Assembly (NCBI RefSeq): GCF_031127905.1 | Contig: NZ_JARXIC010000031.1 | Coordinates: forward strand, 1-39,061 | Reading direction: 5' to 3' | Source: Thalassobacterium sedimentorum | GTDB lineage: Bacteria > Verrucomicrobiota > Verrucomicrobiia > Opitutales > Coraliomargaritaceae | DNA length: 39,061 nt | In this document: positions 1 to 9,340 of the stretch, in pieces | Layout: the number at the start of each line of letters is the position of its first letter | Numbering within the stretch: the stretch's first letter is position 1 | The notes under the pieces: model-generated | What the model was told of the DNA's origin: nothing | The model's database searches: none | Seen by the model: only the letters and a program-made list of their open reading frames with translations | Position numbers and translations under genes: made by a program

Positions 1-131
1 CGTGTCATACGCCTATTTGGTAATGGGTGGATTCGCGCTTCAGTAAACGCTACTTGAGACCACTACATGCGCATTAATTATGAGAATCGGTATTAGGACC
101 AAACTTTTTTCATATTGGTATAAGTAGACAC

Positions 132-171
132 AAAAAATCCCCAATGCTGTTTTACGGCAAATTGGGGGATT
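132..171 (-). terminator. Rho-independent terminator downstream of tRNA-Ser
   Basis: Read on the minus strand, an imperfect stem (ATCCCC(C)AAT pairing with ATTGGGGAT, one bulged C) encloses a loop of about 15 nt and is followed by six T. It lies about 25 nt beyond the 3' end of the tRNA-Ser gene and probably ends its transcript. The remainder of positions 1-131 shows no gene I can support. Confidence 0.75.
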
Positions 172-195
172 AATAATTTGTTCTGCGGAGCAAAA

Positions 196-286
<91 letters not shown>

Positions 287-355
287 TTACCAGACCGAGG
301 AGACAATCTCTCCGCTGGCAGAGTTCAACCCTAAATTTCGATAATATCCAATTTT

Positions 356-3300
356 TTATGCGGCCGCGGATTTGGGCTGTCCCTGACGGTCTTTGGCGAT
401 CAACATATAGATGCTGGGCAGGAAGAGTAGGGTGAGCACACTACCGATGGCCATGCCGCCTACGACGACGAGTCCAATGGAGTTGCGGGCTTCGGCACCG
501 GCACCTGTCACGAGCACGAGTGGGAAGTGGCCGGCCACGGTCGCCACGGAGGTCATCAGCACGGGGCGTAGGCGCACCTTGGCGGCCTCGGTGATGGCTT
601 CGAGTTTGGATTTACCTTCGCGTTGCAATTCGTTGGCAAATTCGACAATCAAAATGCCGTTCTTGGCGACCAGACCAATCAAAGTGACTAGTCCGACTTG
701 TGAGTAAATGTTGAGTGTGGTGGTCATGCCATTGGTCCAGAAGGGCACGCCGGGCGCATTAATCTGCATGGATGTGAAAATCAGCGCACCAAACATAGCT
801 AAGGGTACTGAGCCTAGTAAGATAATGAAGGGGTCGCGGAAGCTGTTGAATTGCGCGGCCAAGACTAGAAAGATCAATAGTAGTGCGAGTCCGAACGCGG
901 GCAGGAAGGTGTTGCCTTCTTTGCGCAGCTGGCGGGCTTCGCCGGAGTAATCGTAGCGGTAACCTTCGGGCATGAGTGCGTCGGCTTCTTTTTCCAAGAA
1001 GCTGAGTGCTTCGTCCAGTGGGCGTATGGCGATGCCGCTCAGCTTGACGGCGTTGAATTGCTGGAAGCGATTGAGTGAGCGGGGCTGGGCGCTGTAGTCG
1101 AGGTCGGCTACGGTGCTCAGTGGAATGAGTTCTCCTTGGCCGCCGGTGATGTAGATGTCTTGCAACTGGTCGGGGTTGAGGCGTGCCTCGCGCTCGATTT
1201 GCGGGATCACCTTATAGCTGCGGCCACCGATATTGAATCGATTCACATAGCCGCCGCCGACCATGGCGCCGAGGTCGGCACCGACTTGCCGTAGGTCGAG
1301 CCCCAGCGCGCTGACCATGTCGCGATTCACGGAGAAGCGTGCTTGTGGCTGGTCGATCTTGGTGTCGATGATGGGCGGAAAAGCGAACATGCCGCTCATG
1401 GTGGCCTTTTGTTGGAGTTGCTGGGCCACTTCAAGGATCTGTTCGGGCTCTGCGGTGGAGAGCAGCAGGAAGTTCATCGGAAAGTTTTCTGCGCCACCGG
1501 GCAGTGGATCGGGTGTGGTGGCAAAGAGGTTCACGCCGGCGATGCTGCCGAGGCTTTGTTGCACTTCAGGCAAGACTTCGAAGGCGTTGCGCTCACGCTC
1601 CGTCCAGGGAGCGAGCACCATGCCGCTGAAACCACCTGCTGGGGTGGTGAGCTGGAAGGAGTGCCGGGTTTCGGGCATCGAAAAGAAGATCTCGTTGACG
1701 CGCTCGGTGTAGCGCAGGTTTTCATCGATTACCTGATTGGCGGGCGCATCCACGATACCGAAGATGACACCTTGGTCCTCCTTGGGTGCGAGTTCCTTGG
1801 AGGAGAACATAAACATCGGCACGCAGAATAGCGTGAGTGCGAGCCAGGCTCCGTAGATGACCCAGCGACTTTGTAGGGAAACGGTCAATACAGCACCATA
1901 AACGGAGCGGATGCGCTCAAAGCCGCTGTTGATCAGCTTGGCCAGTCCTTTGTGTTCGCCGGAAGTAATGACCTTCGAGCACAGCATGGGGCTGAGTGTC
2001 AGCGCCACCACGGAGGAGACGATCACCGCGCCCGAGAGTGTGAGTGCGAATTCCTGAAAGAGCGAGCCGGTGAGTCCGCCCTGGAAGGCCACTGGTAGAT
2101 ACACGGCGACCAGAACTAGCGTGGTGGCGATGACGGGGCCGATGAGTTCGCGCACGCCTTGCAGCGCAGCGTTGATCGGGTTCATGCCTTCTTCCAGGTG
2201 ACGTTCGATGTTTTCCACCACGATGATGGCGTCGTCCACCACGAGCCCGACCGACAGCACGATGGCCAGCAGGGTCAGCAGGTTGATGGTGAAGCCGAAT
2301 ACCTGCATGAGAAAGACGCCTCCGATCAAAGAAATTGGGATGGCCAGCACCGGCACCAGCACCGTGCGTATGCGCCCCATGAAAAGGAAGATGACCACCA
2401 TCACGATGATCAAAGTCTCTGTCAGGGTCGAGATGACCTCGCTAATCGACTCTTCGATATAAACAGTGGAGTCGTAGCCGATCTCCGCTTCCAGGCCGGT
2501 TGGCAATTCCGCGCGGATTGAGTCCAGCTCATTTCTGACTTCGCGGATCACGTCGACCGTATTGGCATTGGGCAGCACTTGGATGCCCATGAAGACTGCT
2601 TGTTGGCCGGAGAAGCGAACCTCGGTTTCGTAATTTTCACCGCCCAGTTCGACTTCGGCGATGTCGCGTAAGCGGACGATGTCGGTGCCTTTGTTTAGAA
2701 TGGTCAGTTGCTCGAAGTCTTCGACTGTATTGAGGTCGGTGTCGGTGGTCAAATTGACGCGCACCAGATTGCCCTTGGTTTGCCCGACTGCCGCGAGATA
2801 ATTATTGGCGGCCAGTGCGGTGCGCACTTGAGTGGCGGTCACGCCGAGCGCAGCCATGCGCTGCGGATCCAACCAGATGCGCATGGCAAAGGTGCGGCCA
2901 CCGAGGATTTCGGCTTCTTGCACACCTGTGACAGCGGAGAGTCGCGGTTGCACCACTCGCACCAGGTAGTCGGTGATTTCGTTGGCTTCCAGGATGTTTG
3001 ATGTGAAGGAGAGGTAGGCTGCCGCGCGCGCACTGTTGGCCGATTCGATGTTAATGATTGGTACTTCCGCTTCTGGAGGAAGATCGCCGCGCACTTGGTC
3101 TACCTTGGAACTAACTTCTGCCAGGGCTTTGGTGGAGTCGTAGTTAAGTTCCAAGCGTACTGTAATCGTGGAGAGGCCCTGTGCACTGGAAGAGCTGATG
3201 TAGTCGATGCCGTCTGCCGTAGCGATGGCGCGTTCCAAGGGTGTAGTGATGAAGCCGCGCACGAGGTCCGCATCGGCACCTACGTAGACAGTCGATACCG

Positions 3301-3442
3301 TGATCGACGCGTTCTCGCTCTCCGGGTATTGGCGCACCGTGAGCGTGCTAATCGCCTGCAAGCCTGCGATGATTATAATCAGCGAGACCACCAGCGAGAG
3401 CACGGGGCGCTTAATGAAAATGTCTGTAAATGCAGTCTGCAT
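356..3442 (-). CDS. RND multidrug efflux permease (HAE1/AcrB-MexB type)
   Basis: Inner-membrane proton/drug antiporter subunit of a tripartite efflux pump. At 1028 aa it has the full family length. The N-terminus starts with the usual short cytoplasmic helix then TM1 (about residues 13-31). The proton-relay residues are present: D403-D404 in GLVVDDAIIVVENIERH (TM4) and K927 in GLVAKNGILIVEFANE (TM10). Two large periplasmic porter regions follow TM1 and TM7. The gene starts 12 bp after the adaptor gene stop, so the two form an operon. No outer-membrane factor (TolC type) gene is nearby, so the pump must borrow one encoded elsewhere. The substrate cannot be told from sequence. The large number of antisense open frames over this gene is a GC effect and was ignored. 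Confidence 0.96.
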   Translation of the reverse strand: MQTAFTDIFIKRPVLSLVVSLIIIIAGLQAISTLTVRQYPESENASITVSTVYVGADADLVRGFITTPLERAIATADGIDYISSSSAQGLSTITVRLELNYDSTKALAEVSSKVDQVRGDLPPEAEVPIINIESANSARAAAYLSFTSNILEANEITDYLVRVVQPRLSAVTGVQEAEILGGRTFAMRIWLDPQRMAALGVTATQVRTALAANNYLAAVGQTKGNLVRVNLTTDTDLNTVEDFEQLTILNKGTDIVRLRDIAEVELGGENYETEVRFSGQQAVFMGIQVLPNANTVDVIREVRNELDSIRAELPTGLEAEIGYDSTVYIEESISEVISTLTETLIIVMVVIFLFMGRIRTVLVPVLAIPISLIGGVFLMQVFGFTINLLTLLAIVLSVGLVVDDAIIVVENIERHLEEGMNPINAALQGVRELIGPVIATTLVLVAVYLPVAFQGGLTGSLFQEFALTLSGAVIVSSVVALTLSPMLCSKVITSGEHKGLAKLINSGFERIRSVYGAVLTVSLQSRWVIYGAWLALTLFCVPMFMFSSKELAPKEDQGVIFGIVDAPANQVIDENLRYTERVNEIFFSMPETRHSFQLTTPAGGFSGMVLAPWTERERNAFEVLPEVQQSLGSIAGVNLFATTPDPLPGGAENFPMNFLLLSTAEPEQILEVAQQLQQKATMSGMFAFPPIIDTKIDQPQARFSVNRDMVSALGLDLRQVGADLGAMVGGGYVNRFNIGGRSYKVIPQIEREARLNPDQLQDIYITGGQGELIPLSTVADLDYSAQPRSLNRFQQFNAVKLSGIAIRPLDEALSFLEKEADALMPEGYRYDYSGEARQLRKEGNTFLPAFGLALLLIFLVLAAQFNSFRDPFIILLGSVPLAMFGALIFTSMQINAPGVPFWTNGMTTTLNIYSQVGLVTLIGLVAKNGILIVEFANELQREGKSKLEAITEAAKVRLRPVLMTSVATVAGHFPLVLVTGAGAEARNSIGLVVVGGMAIGSVLTLLFLPSIYMLIAKDRQGQPKSAAA

Positions 3443-3454
3443 GGCAAAGAAGCG

Positions 3455-4594
3455 TTACGAGTTGTTGACGCCTGGAGCCAGTTGCGCTTGAGGCTCGAGA
3501 TCGTTGTTGATCGTGATCGCCGCGCCGTTACGTAGCTTGAAGGCACCCGAAGATACGATACGTTCATCGGCTGTCACTCCGTCTAGCACACTCACAAAGT
3601 CACCGCGTGAGCGGCCGATGCGGATAAACTTCTGTTTGACGATTAAGCGCTCACCGCTGCCGTCTTCATTTTGTTGAGGTTCGACTACATAGACAGAGTT
3701 GCCATAAGGCGCGTAAAGTATCGCAGTTGAAGGAATCAGCAGCACCTCCTCAGTCTGTTCGGAGACCAGTTCGATGTTGACGAAAAGGCCACTGCGCAAG
3801 AGCGATTCAGGATTGTCGATGGTACCTTGGAGCGCCACTGAGCGGGTGCTGGGATCGATCACCGGACTGATCGCTGTAAGCTGGCCGACAAATGTTTGCT
3901 CCGGATAGGCATCGCTGGTGACATCCAGCTTCATGCCGGTATTGATTTTAGATAAGGTCTTTTGTGGCAAGGAGAAATTCACGTATACTTGCTCGTCCGC
4001 TTGTAGGCTGACGATTGGCGAGCCCGTTGGTACGTATTGCCCTAAGTTGATTTGGCGAATGCCGACACGGCCATCAAAAGGGGCGACAATTGTCTTACGG
4101 TCGATGAGTGCTTTCAGGTTTTGGATTTCCGCTTGTGCACGTTCCATGTCCGCCGCCGCGCGATCCAGGTCGGACTGCGGCACATTGCCGCTCTGGCGTA
4201 AACGAGTCGCGCGCTCAAACTCTGTTTGAGTGAGTTGCACGGTGGCTTCAGCCGCGCGTAGCTGTGCTTTCTCCACATCGATATCGAGTTGCACCAGCAG
4301 ATCGCCCGCTTTCACTTCTTGACCATTCTCGAAATTGATTGAGTCAACGACGCCCGCGCTTTCGGTTTCGATTAAGATGCCACGCACTGGTTCAATCGAG
4401 CCGACGGATTTATATCGAGTCTCCCATGTGTCCGTGCGTGGTGTCGTGACTGATACCGTGCTGGGAGGAGGCCCCCCGTTTTTGCCCGCTTCGGCCATCG
4501 CACTAAACTGCCCGAGTTTAGTGATGACCAATCCCGCGAGGATCGCGCCGACGCCGACGATCACGGCGATGATGAAAATAATTTTCTTACCCAT
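3455..4594 (-). CDS. RND efflux periplasmic adaptor (membrane fusion protein, HlyD/AcrA family)
   Basis: Periplasmic adaptor that links the RND permease to an outer-membrane channel. It is 379 aa. Residues about 4-24 form one hydrophobic anchor, with no lipobox cysteine, so it is an anchored rather than a lipid-attached adaptor. A lipoyl-like half motif (ETESAGVVDSINFENGQEVK) precedes a coiled-coil hairpin rich in A/E/R (about residues 110-160), then the second lipoyl half (APFDGRVGIRQINLGQYV) and a beta-barrel region. It is the first gene of the pump operon. The 160-bp upstream interval is AT-rich and shared with the divergent tRNA-Phe. No regulator gene is adjacent. Confidence 0.94.
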   Translation of the reverse strand: MGKKIIFIIAVIVGVGAILAGLVITKLGQFSAMAEAGKNGGPPPSTVSVTTPRTDTWETRYKSVGSIEPVRGILIETESAGVVDSINFENGQEVKAGDLLVQLDIDVEKAQLRAAEATVQLTQTEFERATRLRQSGNVPQSDLDRAAADMERAQAEIQNLKALIDRKTIVAPFDGRVGIRQINLGQYVPTGSPIVSLQADEQVYVNFSLPQKTLSKINTGMKLDVTSDAYPEQTFVGQLTAISPVIDPSTRSVALQGTIDNPESLLRSGLFVNIELVSEQTEEVLLIPSTAILYAPYGNSVYVVEPQQNEDGSGERLIVKQKFIRIGRSRGDFVSVLDGVTADERIVSSGAFKLRNGAAITINNDLEPQAQLAPGVNNS

Positions 4595-4709
4595 GCTAGT
4601 AGTTATTGAAAGTCGCAGCTCAAATTTATGTGAGTCGCCTATACAGTCGGCAAAAAATCAGAAGACAAACACTTGTTCGAAAATAAATGAAAAAAAGTAA
4701 AAAACTCAG

Positions 4710-4738
4710 TTGACGAGTTTAAAAAAGGCTCCCTTAAT
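4710..4738 (+). promoter_or_regulatory. Candidate sigma-70 promoter for tRNA-Phe
   Basis: TTGACG (4710-4715) is followed 17 nt later by CTTAAT (4733-4738), or 18 nt later by TTAATC, ending about 19 nt before the mature tRNA-Phe 5' end. The -35 is a 5/6 match; the -10 is weak. It is placed as expected for a tRNA promoter, in an AT-rich stretch. Confidence 0.45.
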
Positions 4739-4756
4739 CCCGCCTTTCTCAAGAGT

Positions 4757-4832
<76 letters not shown>

Positions 4833-4885
4833 CTTGTGAAAATAAGCTAACTCGTTCCATGTTATCGAGAGGCAACTATATTTTC

Positions 4886-4969
<84 letters not shown>

Positions 4970-4973
4970 TTTT

Positions 4974-5005
4974 AAAAGCGCTTCGATTAGTCGAAGCGCT
5001 TTTTT
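4974..5005 (+). terminator. Strong, probably bidirectional terminator
   Basis: A perfect 13-bp inverted repeat (AAAAGCGCTTCGA / TCGAAGCGCTTTT) with loop TTAG and a T run begins 5 nt after tRNA-Leu. Its symmetry, with A/T runs on both sides, suits termination of the tRNA transcript and also of the ribBA-like gene that ends at 5067 on the other strand. Confidence 0.88.
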
Positions 5006-5066
5006 GTTTTTGAGGAACTACATCCGGGGTTGGCTACGAGATCTATAAGGCGTATTAATGTCTTAT

Positions 5067-6182
5067 CTAAATGTCGATATGTTCGACGATTTCAAGGTCA
5101 TAGCCGTCAATACCGACGACTTTGCGTTGGGTGCTGGCCATTAGGCGGATTTGCTTGAGGCCTAAGTCGACTAAGATTTGGGCGCCGATTCCGTAGTCGC
5201 GGAAGTCCATCTTTGTCGGGCCCACGTCTTTGAGTGAGGTTTGATCTTTATCTTCGATGACTCGAATGCCGCCTTGTGGTTGCTCGATGTAGAGAAGCAC
5301 GCCGTGTCCTTCTTGTGCGATGCGTTCCATGGCGGCATTAAGTGAGTTGTAGCCGCCCAGCGTTTTGGAGCGAAAGATATCACCGAGTAGGTTCTCGCTC
5401 TGAACACGTACCAGGGTGGGCGCTTCGCTGAGCTCGCCCATACTGAGTGCGAGGTGTTGGCGGTTGTCCAGGATGCTGCGGAAAATGTGTAGATCAAAAG
5501 TGCCGAATTCGGATTCGAATGGCTTGGTGAGCACGTGTTCGATGAGTTTGTCGCGAGTGTGACGATACTCAATGAGATCTGCGATGCAGATGAGTTTTAA
5601 GTTATGCTTCTTTTTATACTCGATCAGGTAGGGCAAGCGAGCGGAGGCGCCTTCTTCATTTAGAATTTCGCAAATGACGCCTGCAGGATTCAGACCAGCA
5701 AGTTGTACGAGGTCGACCGCGGCCTCGGTGTGGCCAGCGCGTTGCAGGACGCCGCCTGGCTTGGCACGCAGTGGAAACACGTGGCCAGGTTGCACCAGCA
5801 TGTCCTGGTGGGATTTGGGATCGCCGAGAATACGGATGGTCTCGGCGCGATCATAGGCGCTGATGCCTGTGGTGATGCCTTCGGCGGCATCGACGGAGAT
5901 GGTGAAGTCGGTCTGGTGCGACTCGCGGTTTTCCGAGGCCATACGGTTGATTCCGAGGCGGCGCAACTGATGCGAGAGCATCGGCACGCAGATCAATCCG
6001 CGAGCGTGCATGATCATTTGATTGACCGCTTGTGGTGTGACTTTCTCGGCAGCCATTACGAGGTCACCCTCGTTTTCGCGGGATTCGTCATCGGTTACGA
6101 TGACCATTTTACCGGCGGCGATATCGGCGATCGCAGATTCAATGCTATCGAAAGGGTTGTCTAAACTAGGTACTGTGCTCAT
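5067..6182 (-). CDS. ribB: 3,4-dihydroxy-2-butanone-4-phosphate synthase with a degenerate GTP cyclohydrolase II-like domain
   Basis: 371 aa, the length and order of bifunctional RibBA. The N-terminal half (about 1-205) is a full DHBP synthase, with DDESRENEGDL (31-41), YDRAETI, QPGHVFPLRA and RAGHTEAAVDL; it makes the four-carbon precursor of riboflavin from ribulose 5-phosphate. The C-terminal half (about 210-371) is RibA-like in register but lacks the catalytic features. The zinc ligands of the usual SECLTGD...RCDCG segment are replaced (SENLLGDIF at 262-270, then RSKTLGGY), and the RQEGRG loop reads EQPQGG (300-305). GTP cyclohydrolase II activity is therefore unlikely and a separate RibA should exist elsewhere. 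The gene is divergent from argH across 133 bp. I see no FMN riboswitch upstream. Confidence 0.93.
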   Translation of the reverse strand: MSTVPSLDNPFDSIESAIADIAAGKMVIVTDDESRENEGDLVMAAEKVTPQAVNQMIMHARGLICVPMLSHQLRRLGINRMASENRESHQTDFTISVDAAEGITTGISAYDRAETIRILGDPKSHQDMLVQPGHVFPLRAKPGGVLQRAGHTEAAVDLVQLAGLNPAGVICEILNEEGASARLPYLIEYKKKHNLKLICIADLIEYRHTRDKLIEHVLTKPFESEFGTFDLHIFRSILDNRQHLALSMGELSEAPTLVRVQSENLLGDIFRSKTLGGYNSLNAAMERIAQEGHGVLLYIEQPQGGIRVIEDKDQTSLKDVGPTKMDFRDYGIGAQILVDLGLKQIRLMASTQRKVVGIDGYDLEIVEHIDI

Positions 6183-6315
6183 GGGAAAGTGTCCGGAGTC
6201 GGGTTGAATGAAAGGAAGGGAGTATTTTCAGGAAATTGCGTGGCGCAATCGTCTTTTATAGAAAGGGCTGGATTAGATTTGCCAAAGTCGACGGGGCACA
6301 AAATTCTTTGCGCTT

Positions 6316-7713
6316 ATGGCAGAAGGAAAAAAGCAAGCGACCTGGGGCGGACGGTTCTCCGAAGGCCCCGCAGAATTGATGCTCCGCATCGGTGAATCCG
6401 TATCATTTGATCAACGGCTGGCTCCGTTTGATGTGCAAGGCAGTAAAGCGCAAGCAGCCATGTTGGCGCATGTCGGTATTATTACAGATGAAGAGCGCGA
6501 CGCGATTCAGGCTGGGCTTGACGCCATTTTGGCTAAAGTCGAGGCCGGCGAGTTTTTCTGGGACCCTGAGCTGGAGGATGTCCACATGAACATCGAGCAA
6601 GCGCTAACACAGGAGGTGCCAGCGGCCGCCAAACTACATACGGCACGTAGTCGTAACGACCAAGTGGCGACTGATATGCGGCTGTGGTTTAAGTATGCCT
6701 GTGATGAGGTGGACGCCTCTTTGGCTGCAGTGATCGCTTCTTTGGTCGATCTTGCTGAGAGAACACAGACGGTCATTATTCCGGGGTATACTCATTTACA
6801 ACGTGCGCAACCTGTGTCGATGGCGCATCATCTATTGGCCTATGTGGAAATGTTTGCGCGTGACCGCACTCGCATCGCGGCGGTTAAAGAGCAGGCGAAT
6901 GTCTGCCCACTAGGTTCGGGCGCGATTGCGGGCACCACATTGCCGATCGATCGTGAGTTTGTGGCTAATGAACTTGGTTTCGTTGACGCGCAGGGCCGGC
7001 CACAGGTCACCCAGAACAGTATGGATGCCGTGAGTGATCGCGATAGCTTTATTCAATTTGCTTCTGCCTGTGCCTCGATCGGTGTGCATCTTTCACGTCT
7101 TGCTGAAGATTTTATCTTGTGGAGTAGCGCGGAGTTCGGATTTGTTAAATTGCCAGATGCATTCACGACCGGTTCCAGCTTGATGCCGCAGAAAAAGAAT
7201 CCCGATGCCTTTGAGTTGATTCGTGGTAAATCAGCACGTTTGACCGGGAATTTGCAAATGCTGCTGACCATGGTTAAAGGTCTGCCCTTGACCTATAACC
7301 GCGACCTGCAAGAGGACAAACCGCCAGTTTTTGATAGTTTTGATCAAACCGTATTGATCCTCGACTGTGTGGCCGCCTGCTTGCCGGGGGTTCAAGCAGA
7401 TGCCAAGCGTTGTGCAGCTGCAGTGGCGGACCCCGCGTTACTGGCGACGGATGTGGTGGATTATTTAGTCAAAAAGGCGGTGCCATTTCGCGAAGCACAT
7501 CATGTGGTGGGTGCCTTAGTCGGGCTTTCTGAGCAGTTGGAAACGCCACTGAATGAACTGCCTTACGAAAAGGTAGCGAAGATTCACGCTGCACTCGGTG
7601 CGGACTGGATAGATGCCTTTGATTTAGGTAAAGCACTCGCTGCGCGTGATAAGCCCGGCATGCCGGGGCCCGATCAAGTTGCTGCGCGCATCGAGCACTG
7701 GCGGCAGAAGTAG
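6316..7713 (+). CDS. argH: Argininosuccinate lyase
   Basis: Last step of arginine synthesis: argininosuccinate to arginine plus fumarate, cytosolic homotetramer. It is 465 aa, normal for the family. The conserved N-terminal WGGRF opening, the HTARSRNDQ segment (108-115), catalytic TH pair at 159-160 (YTHLQRAQP) and the fumarase/ASL signature [11 protein letters not shown] (286-296) are all intact. The ATG at 6316 gives the canonical N-terminus. The gene stands alone, and a REP palindrome begins 15 bp after the stop. Confidence 0.98.
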   Translation: MAEGKKQATWGGRFSEGPAELMLRIGESVSFDQRLAPFDVQGSKAQAAMLAHVGIITDEERDAIQAGLDAILAKVEAGEFFWDPELEDVHMNIEQALTQEVPAAAKLHTARSRNDQVATDMRLWFKYACDEVDASLAAVIASLVDLAERTQTVIIPGYTHLQRAQPVSMAHHLLAYVEMFARDRTRIAAVKEQANVCPLGSGAIAGTTLPIDREFVANELGFVDAQGRPQVTQNSMDAVSDRDSFIQFASACASIGVHLSRLAEDFILWSSAEFGFVKLPDAFTTGSSLMPQKKNPDAFELIRGKSARLTGNLQMLLTMVKGLPLTYNRDLQEDKPPVFDSFDQTVLILDCVAACLPGVQADAKRCAAAVADPALLATDVVDYLVKKAVPFREAHHVVGALVGLSEQLETPLNELPYEKVAKIHAALGADWIDAFDLGKALAARDKPGMPGPDQVAARIEHWRQK

Positions 7714-7728
7714 GAATTCTTCGTCGTC

Positions 7729-7782
7729 GGGTTGGCTCTGCCGGCCGGTCGTGCTTACGGTGCTGGGCGGCGAAGCCAACCC
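7729..7782. repeat. REP palindrome, family A (upstream of RAYT)
   Basis: The outer inverted repeat GGGTTGGCT / AGCCAACCC encloses a GC-rich inner part with a GCTGGGCGGC core. It is followed by AGCTACG, the mirror of the GTAGCT foot. It matches the repeat on the other side of the RAYT gene, but its left foot (GTCGTC for GTAGCT) has decayed. Confidence 0.8.
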
Positions 7783-7853
7783 AGCTACGGCAGAATGCTG
7801 TAGATTTTGGGTATGATCTTGTTGTTTGTGTGCAGATCGCCTATGTATTTGGC

Positions 7854-8471
7854 ATGGAGACGCCTTACGGGAACCGGATTGTCGGTGTCGGCTATAAGCA
7901 GTTGCCTCATATGGTTGCTGAGTTTGGGCGTTATGCGGTGACGATCCGATGCGCCAACTCTTTGCCTCAGGTGATTGTGCAGCAACTGAATGTGATTTAT
8001 CAGGCTCAACAAGCGGTGGGTGCGCATTCGGAGGATTCGAAGCTGTTACAAAGAAAGCTCTTTCTGACATTGGAGAAGTATGCCGACCAGGGGCTGGGCT
8101 TCGCTCCGTTTGCAGACTCCTTGGCTGCGGAGTGGCTGCAATCGTTTCTAGCCTCTTATGAGCGAGATGGGCTTCGTTTCTCCGCTTGGGTAATTATGCC
8201 AAATCATTTGCATCTACTAACCGAGCCGGTCGCTTTTGCATCAGTTGAATCGTTTATGAATGCCTGGCAGGCTTTTAAGGGGATGAGCGGAAAAGAGTTG
8301 AATCGCTTACTCCGGCGGTCGGGATCTTTTTGGCAAACTGAGTGGTATGATCGTCTGATTCGCGATGAAGTTGAGTATCGAAAGTGGGTGGAGTATTTGG
8401 CTTCGAATCCAGTGAAAGCAGGGTTATGTCGTGAAAGAGATGAGTTTTCTTATCAGTTCGGGCTGTCGTAG
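7854..8471 (+). CDS. REP-associated tyrosine transposase (RAYT, Y1/HUH IS200-like)
   Basis: Single-strand DNA endonuclease family that recognises and is thought to spread REP elements. Visible features are the GYKQLPHM...GRYAVTIRCANSLP opening typical of one RAYT subgroup, the HUH motif MPNHLHLL, FWQTEWYDRLIRDEVEY, and the C-terminal EYLASNPVKAGL helix with the presumed catalytic tyrosine. From this ATG the protein is 205 aa; the frame is open upstream to a GTG at 7830 (213 aa). No Shine-Dalgarno sequence decides the start. The stop codon TAG lies inside the downstream REP palindrome (GTAG at 8468-8471). No inverted repeats of a classical IS are present. This is the domesticated RAYT-plus-REP arrangement; the gene appears intact. 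Confidence 0.9.
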   Translation: METPYGNRIVGVGYKQLPHMVAEFGRYAVTIRCANSLPQVIVQQLNVIYQAQQAVGAHSEDSKLLQRKLFLTLEKYADQGLGFAPFADSLAAEWLQSFLASYERDGLRFSAWVIMPNHLHLLTEPVAFASVESFMNAWQAFKGMSGKELNRLLRRSGSFWQTEWYDRLIRDEVEYRKWVEYLASNPVKAGLCRERDEFSYQFGLS

Positions 8472-8532
8472 CTGGATTGGCTTTGCCGCCCGGTTGTGTT
8501 TTCGGGCTGGGCGGCGGAGCCAACCCAGCTAC
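8468..8532. repeat. REP palindrome, family A (downstream of RAYT), best-preserved copy
   Basis: A 65-bp near-perfect palindrome: GTAGCTGGATTGGCT pairs with AGCCAACCCAGCTAC (one G-T mismatch), and inner GCCGCCC pairs with GGGCGGC. It starts with GTAG, the foot tetranucleotide known for REP elements processed by RAYT proteins, and includes the RAYT stop codon. Confidence 0.88.
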
Positions 8533-8599
8533 GTCGGATGTGAGATTAACCGCTTGTCGTTTCGGGCCTTATTTCGGATACTGCTGCTTTCCTCTAATT

Positions 8600-9340
8600 A
8601 TGAAGGCTCTCTTTAATCTCTTTTTCGCTGCGCTCCTCTCTACGCTCGGTTGCACTGCTGAGGAACCGCAGCCGCAAAGTGCTGATATTGAGCCTTTTGT
8701 TCATTGGCTACTCGATGATGGTGGTCGTTTGGAGGATGTCCGTTTTGCGGCGGTCGCGGAAGCGGTGTCTGCTTGTCAGGTGTTGCCAGTCGACGCATCG
8801 GATCCAGTTGATGCCGCTATGCTTGCGCATGTGCAGACGACGCTGGATGCGATGTTGCTAGAGTTGGCACAGTCTGATAACTCGATCCACACAGTGGGGC
8901 GGGTGAATGAGATCAGTCGTCATGTGGAGGATTTTTTGCTGGCGCATCTAAACGAGGCCGATGGCTACGAGTGCTCGATCCCGCCTAATGCGTCGGGCAA
9001 AGAACAACGTTCGGGCTATCCGGATCTGCGTTTGGAGCACTCGGCGAGCGGACGCGTTTTTTACATCGACCCAAAGGTCTATAAGCAGGGGAGCGAAACT
9101 AGTCGCTTTCGCACTTTCTACTTCGAGCCAAAGCGTGAGACCAATAAGATTTTAGACGATGCGTCGCATCTGATTGTTGGTATCGCACACGGGGGCAAGG
9201 TGGATGGGCGCTGGCAACTGAACGCGTGGAAGGTAGTCGACTTGATCAACTTTCGTGTGCGGCTCAAAGCAGAGTTTCAGTCCAGTAACCGTGAGCTGTA
9301 TCAGGCAGATGCAGTGCTGAGTGAAAGCGGGACTGAGTGA
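8600..9340 (+). CDS. Putative exported lipoprotein with PD-(D/E)XK nuclease-like motif, function unknown
   Basis: 246 aa from the ATG at 8600. The open frame extends further upstream, but that part translates REP DNA and is rejected. The N-terminus is a signal peptide with a cysteine at residue 18 (ALLSTLGC), an imperfect lipobox, so lipid attachment is possible rather than sure. A helical stretch (about 60-120) is followed by PD at 141-142 and IDPK at 156-159, spaced as in the restriction-endonuclease-like fold (PD-x13-D-x-K), with E110 as a possible helix acid. The strand VFYIDPKVY and the later LIVGIAHGG fit that fold's core. I do not recognise a named family. It is convergent with cvfB with no bases between the two stops. 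Confidence 0.7.
   Translation: MKALFNLFFAALLSTLGCTAEEPQPQSADIEPFVHWLLDDGGRLEDVRFAAVAEAVSACQVLPVDASDPVDAAMLAHVQTTLDAMLLELAQSDNSIHTVGRVNEISRHVEDFLLAHLNEADGYECSIPPNASGKEQRSGYPDLRLEHSASGRVFYIDPKVYKQGSETSRFRTFYFEPKRETNKILDDASHLIVGIAHGGKVDGRWQLNAWKVVDLINFRVRLKAEFQSSNRELYQADAVLSESGTE

Noticed and set aside
8468-8532. CRISPR-like or attC-like interpretation of the palindromic repeats
   Set aside because: There is no regular spacing of repeats with unique spacers, no cas or integrase gene, and the RAYT association explains them better.
8477-8599. N-terminal extension of the putative lipoprotein
   Set aside because: It would translate the REP palindrome, and the signal peptide begins at the internal ATG 8600.
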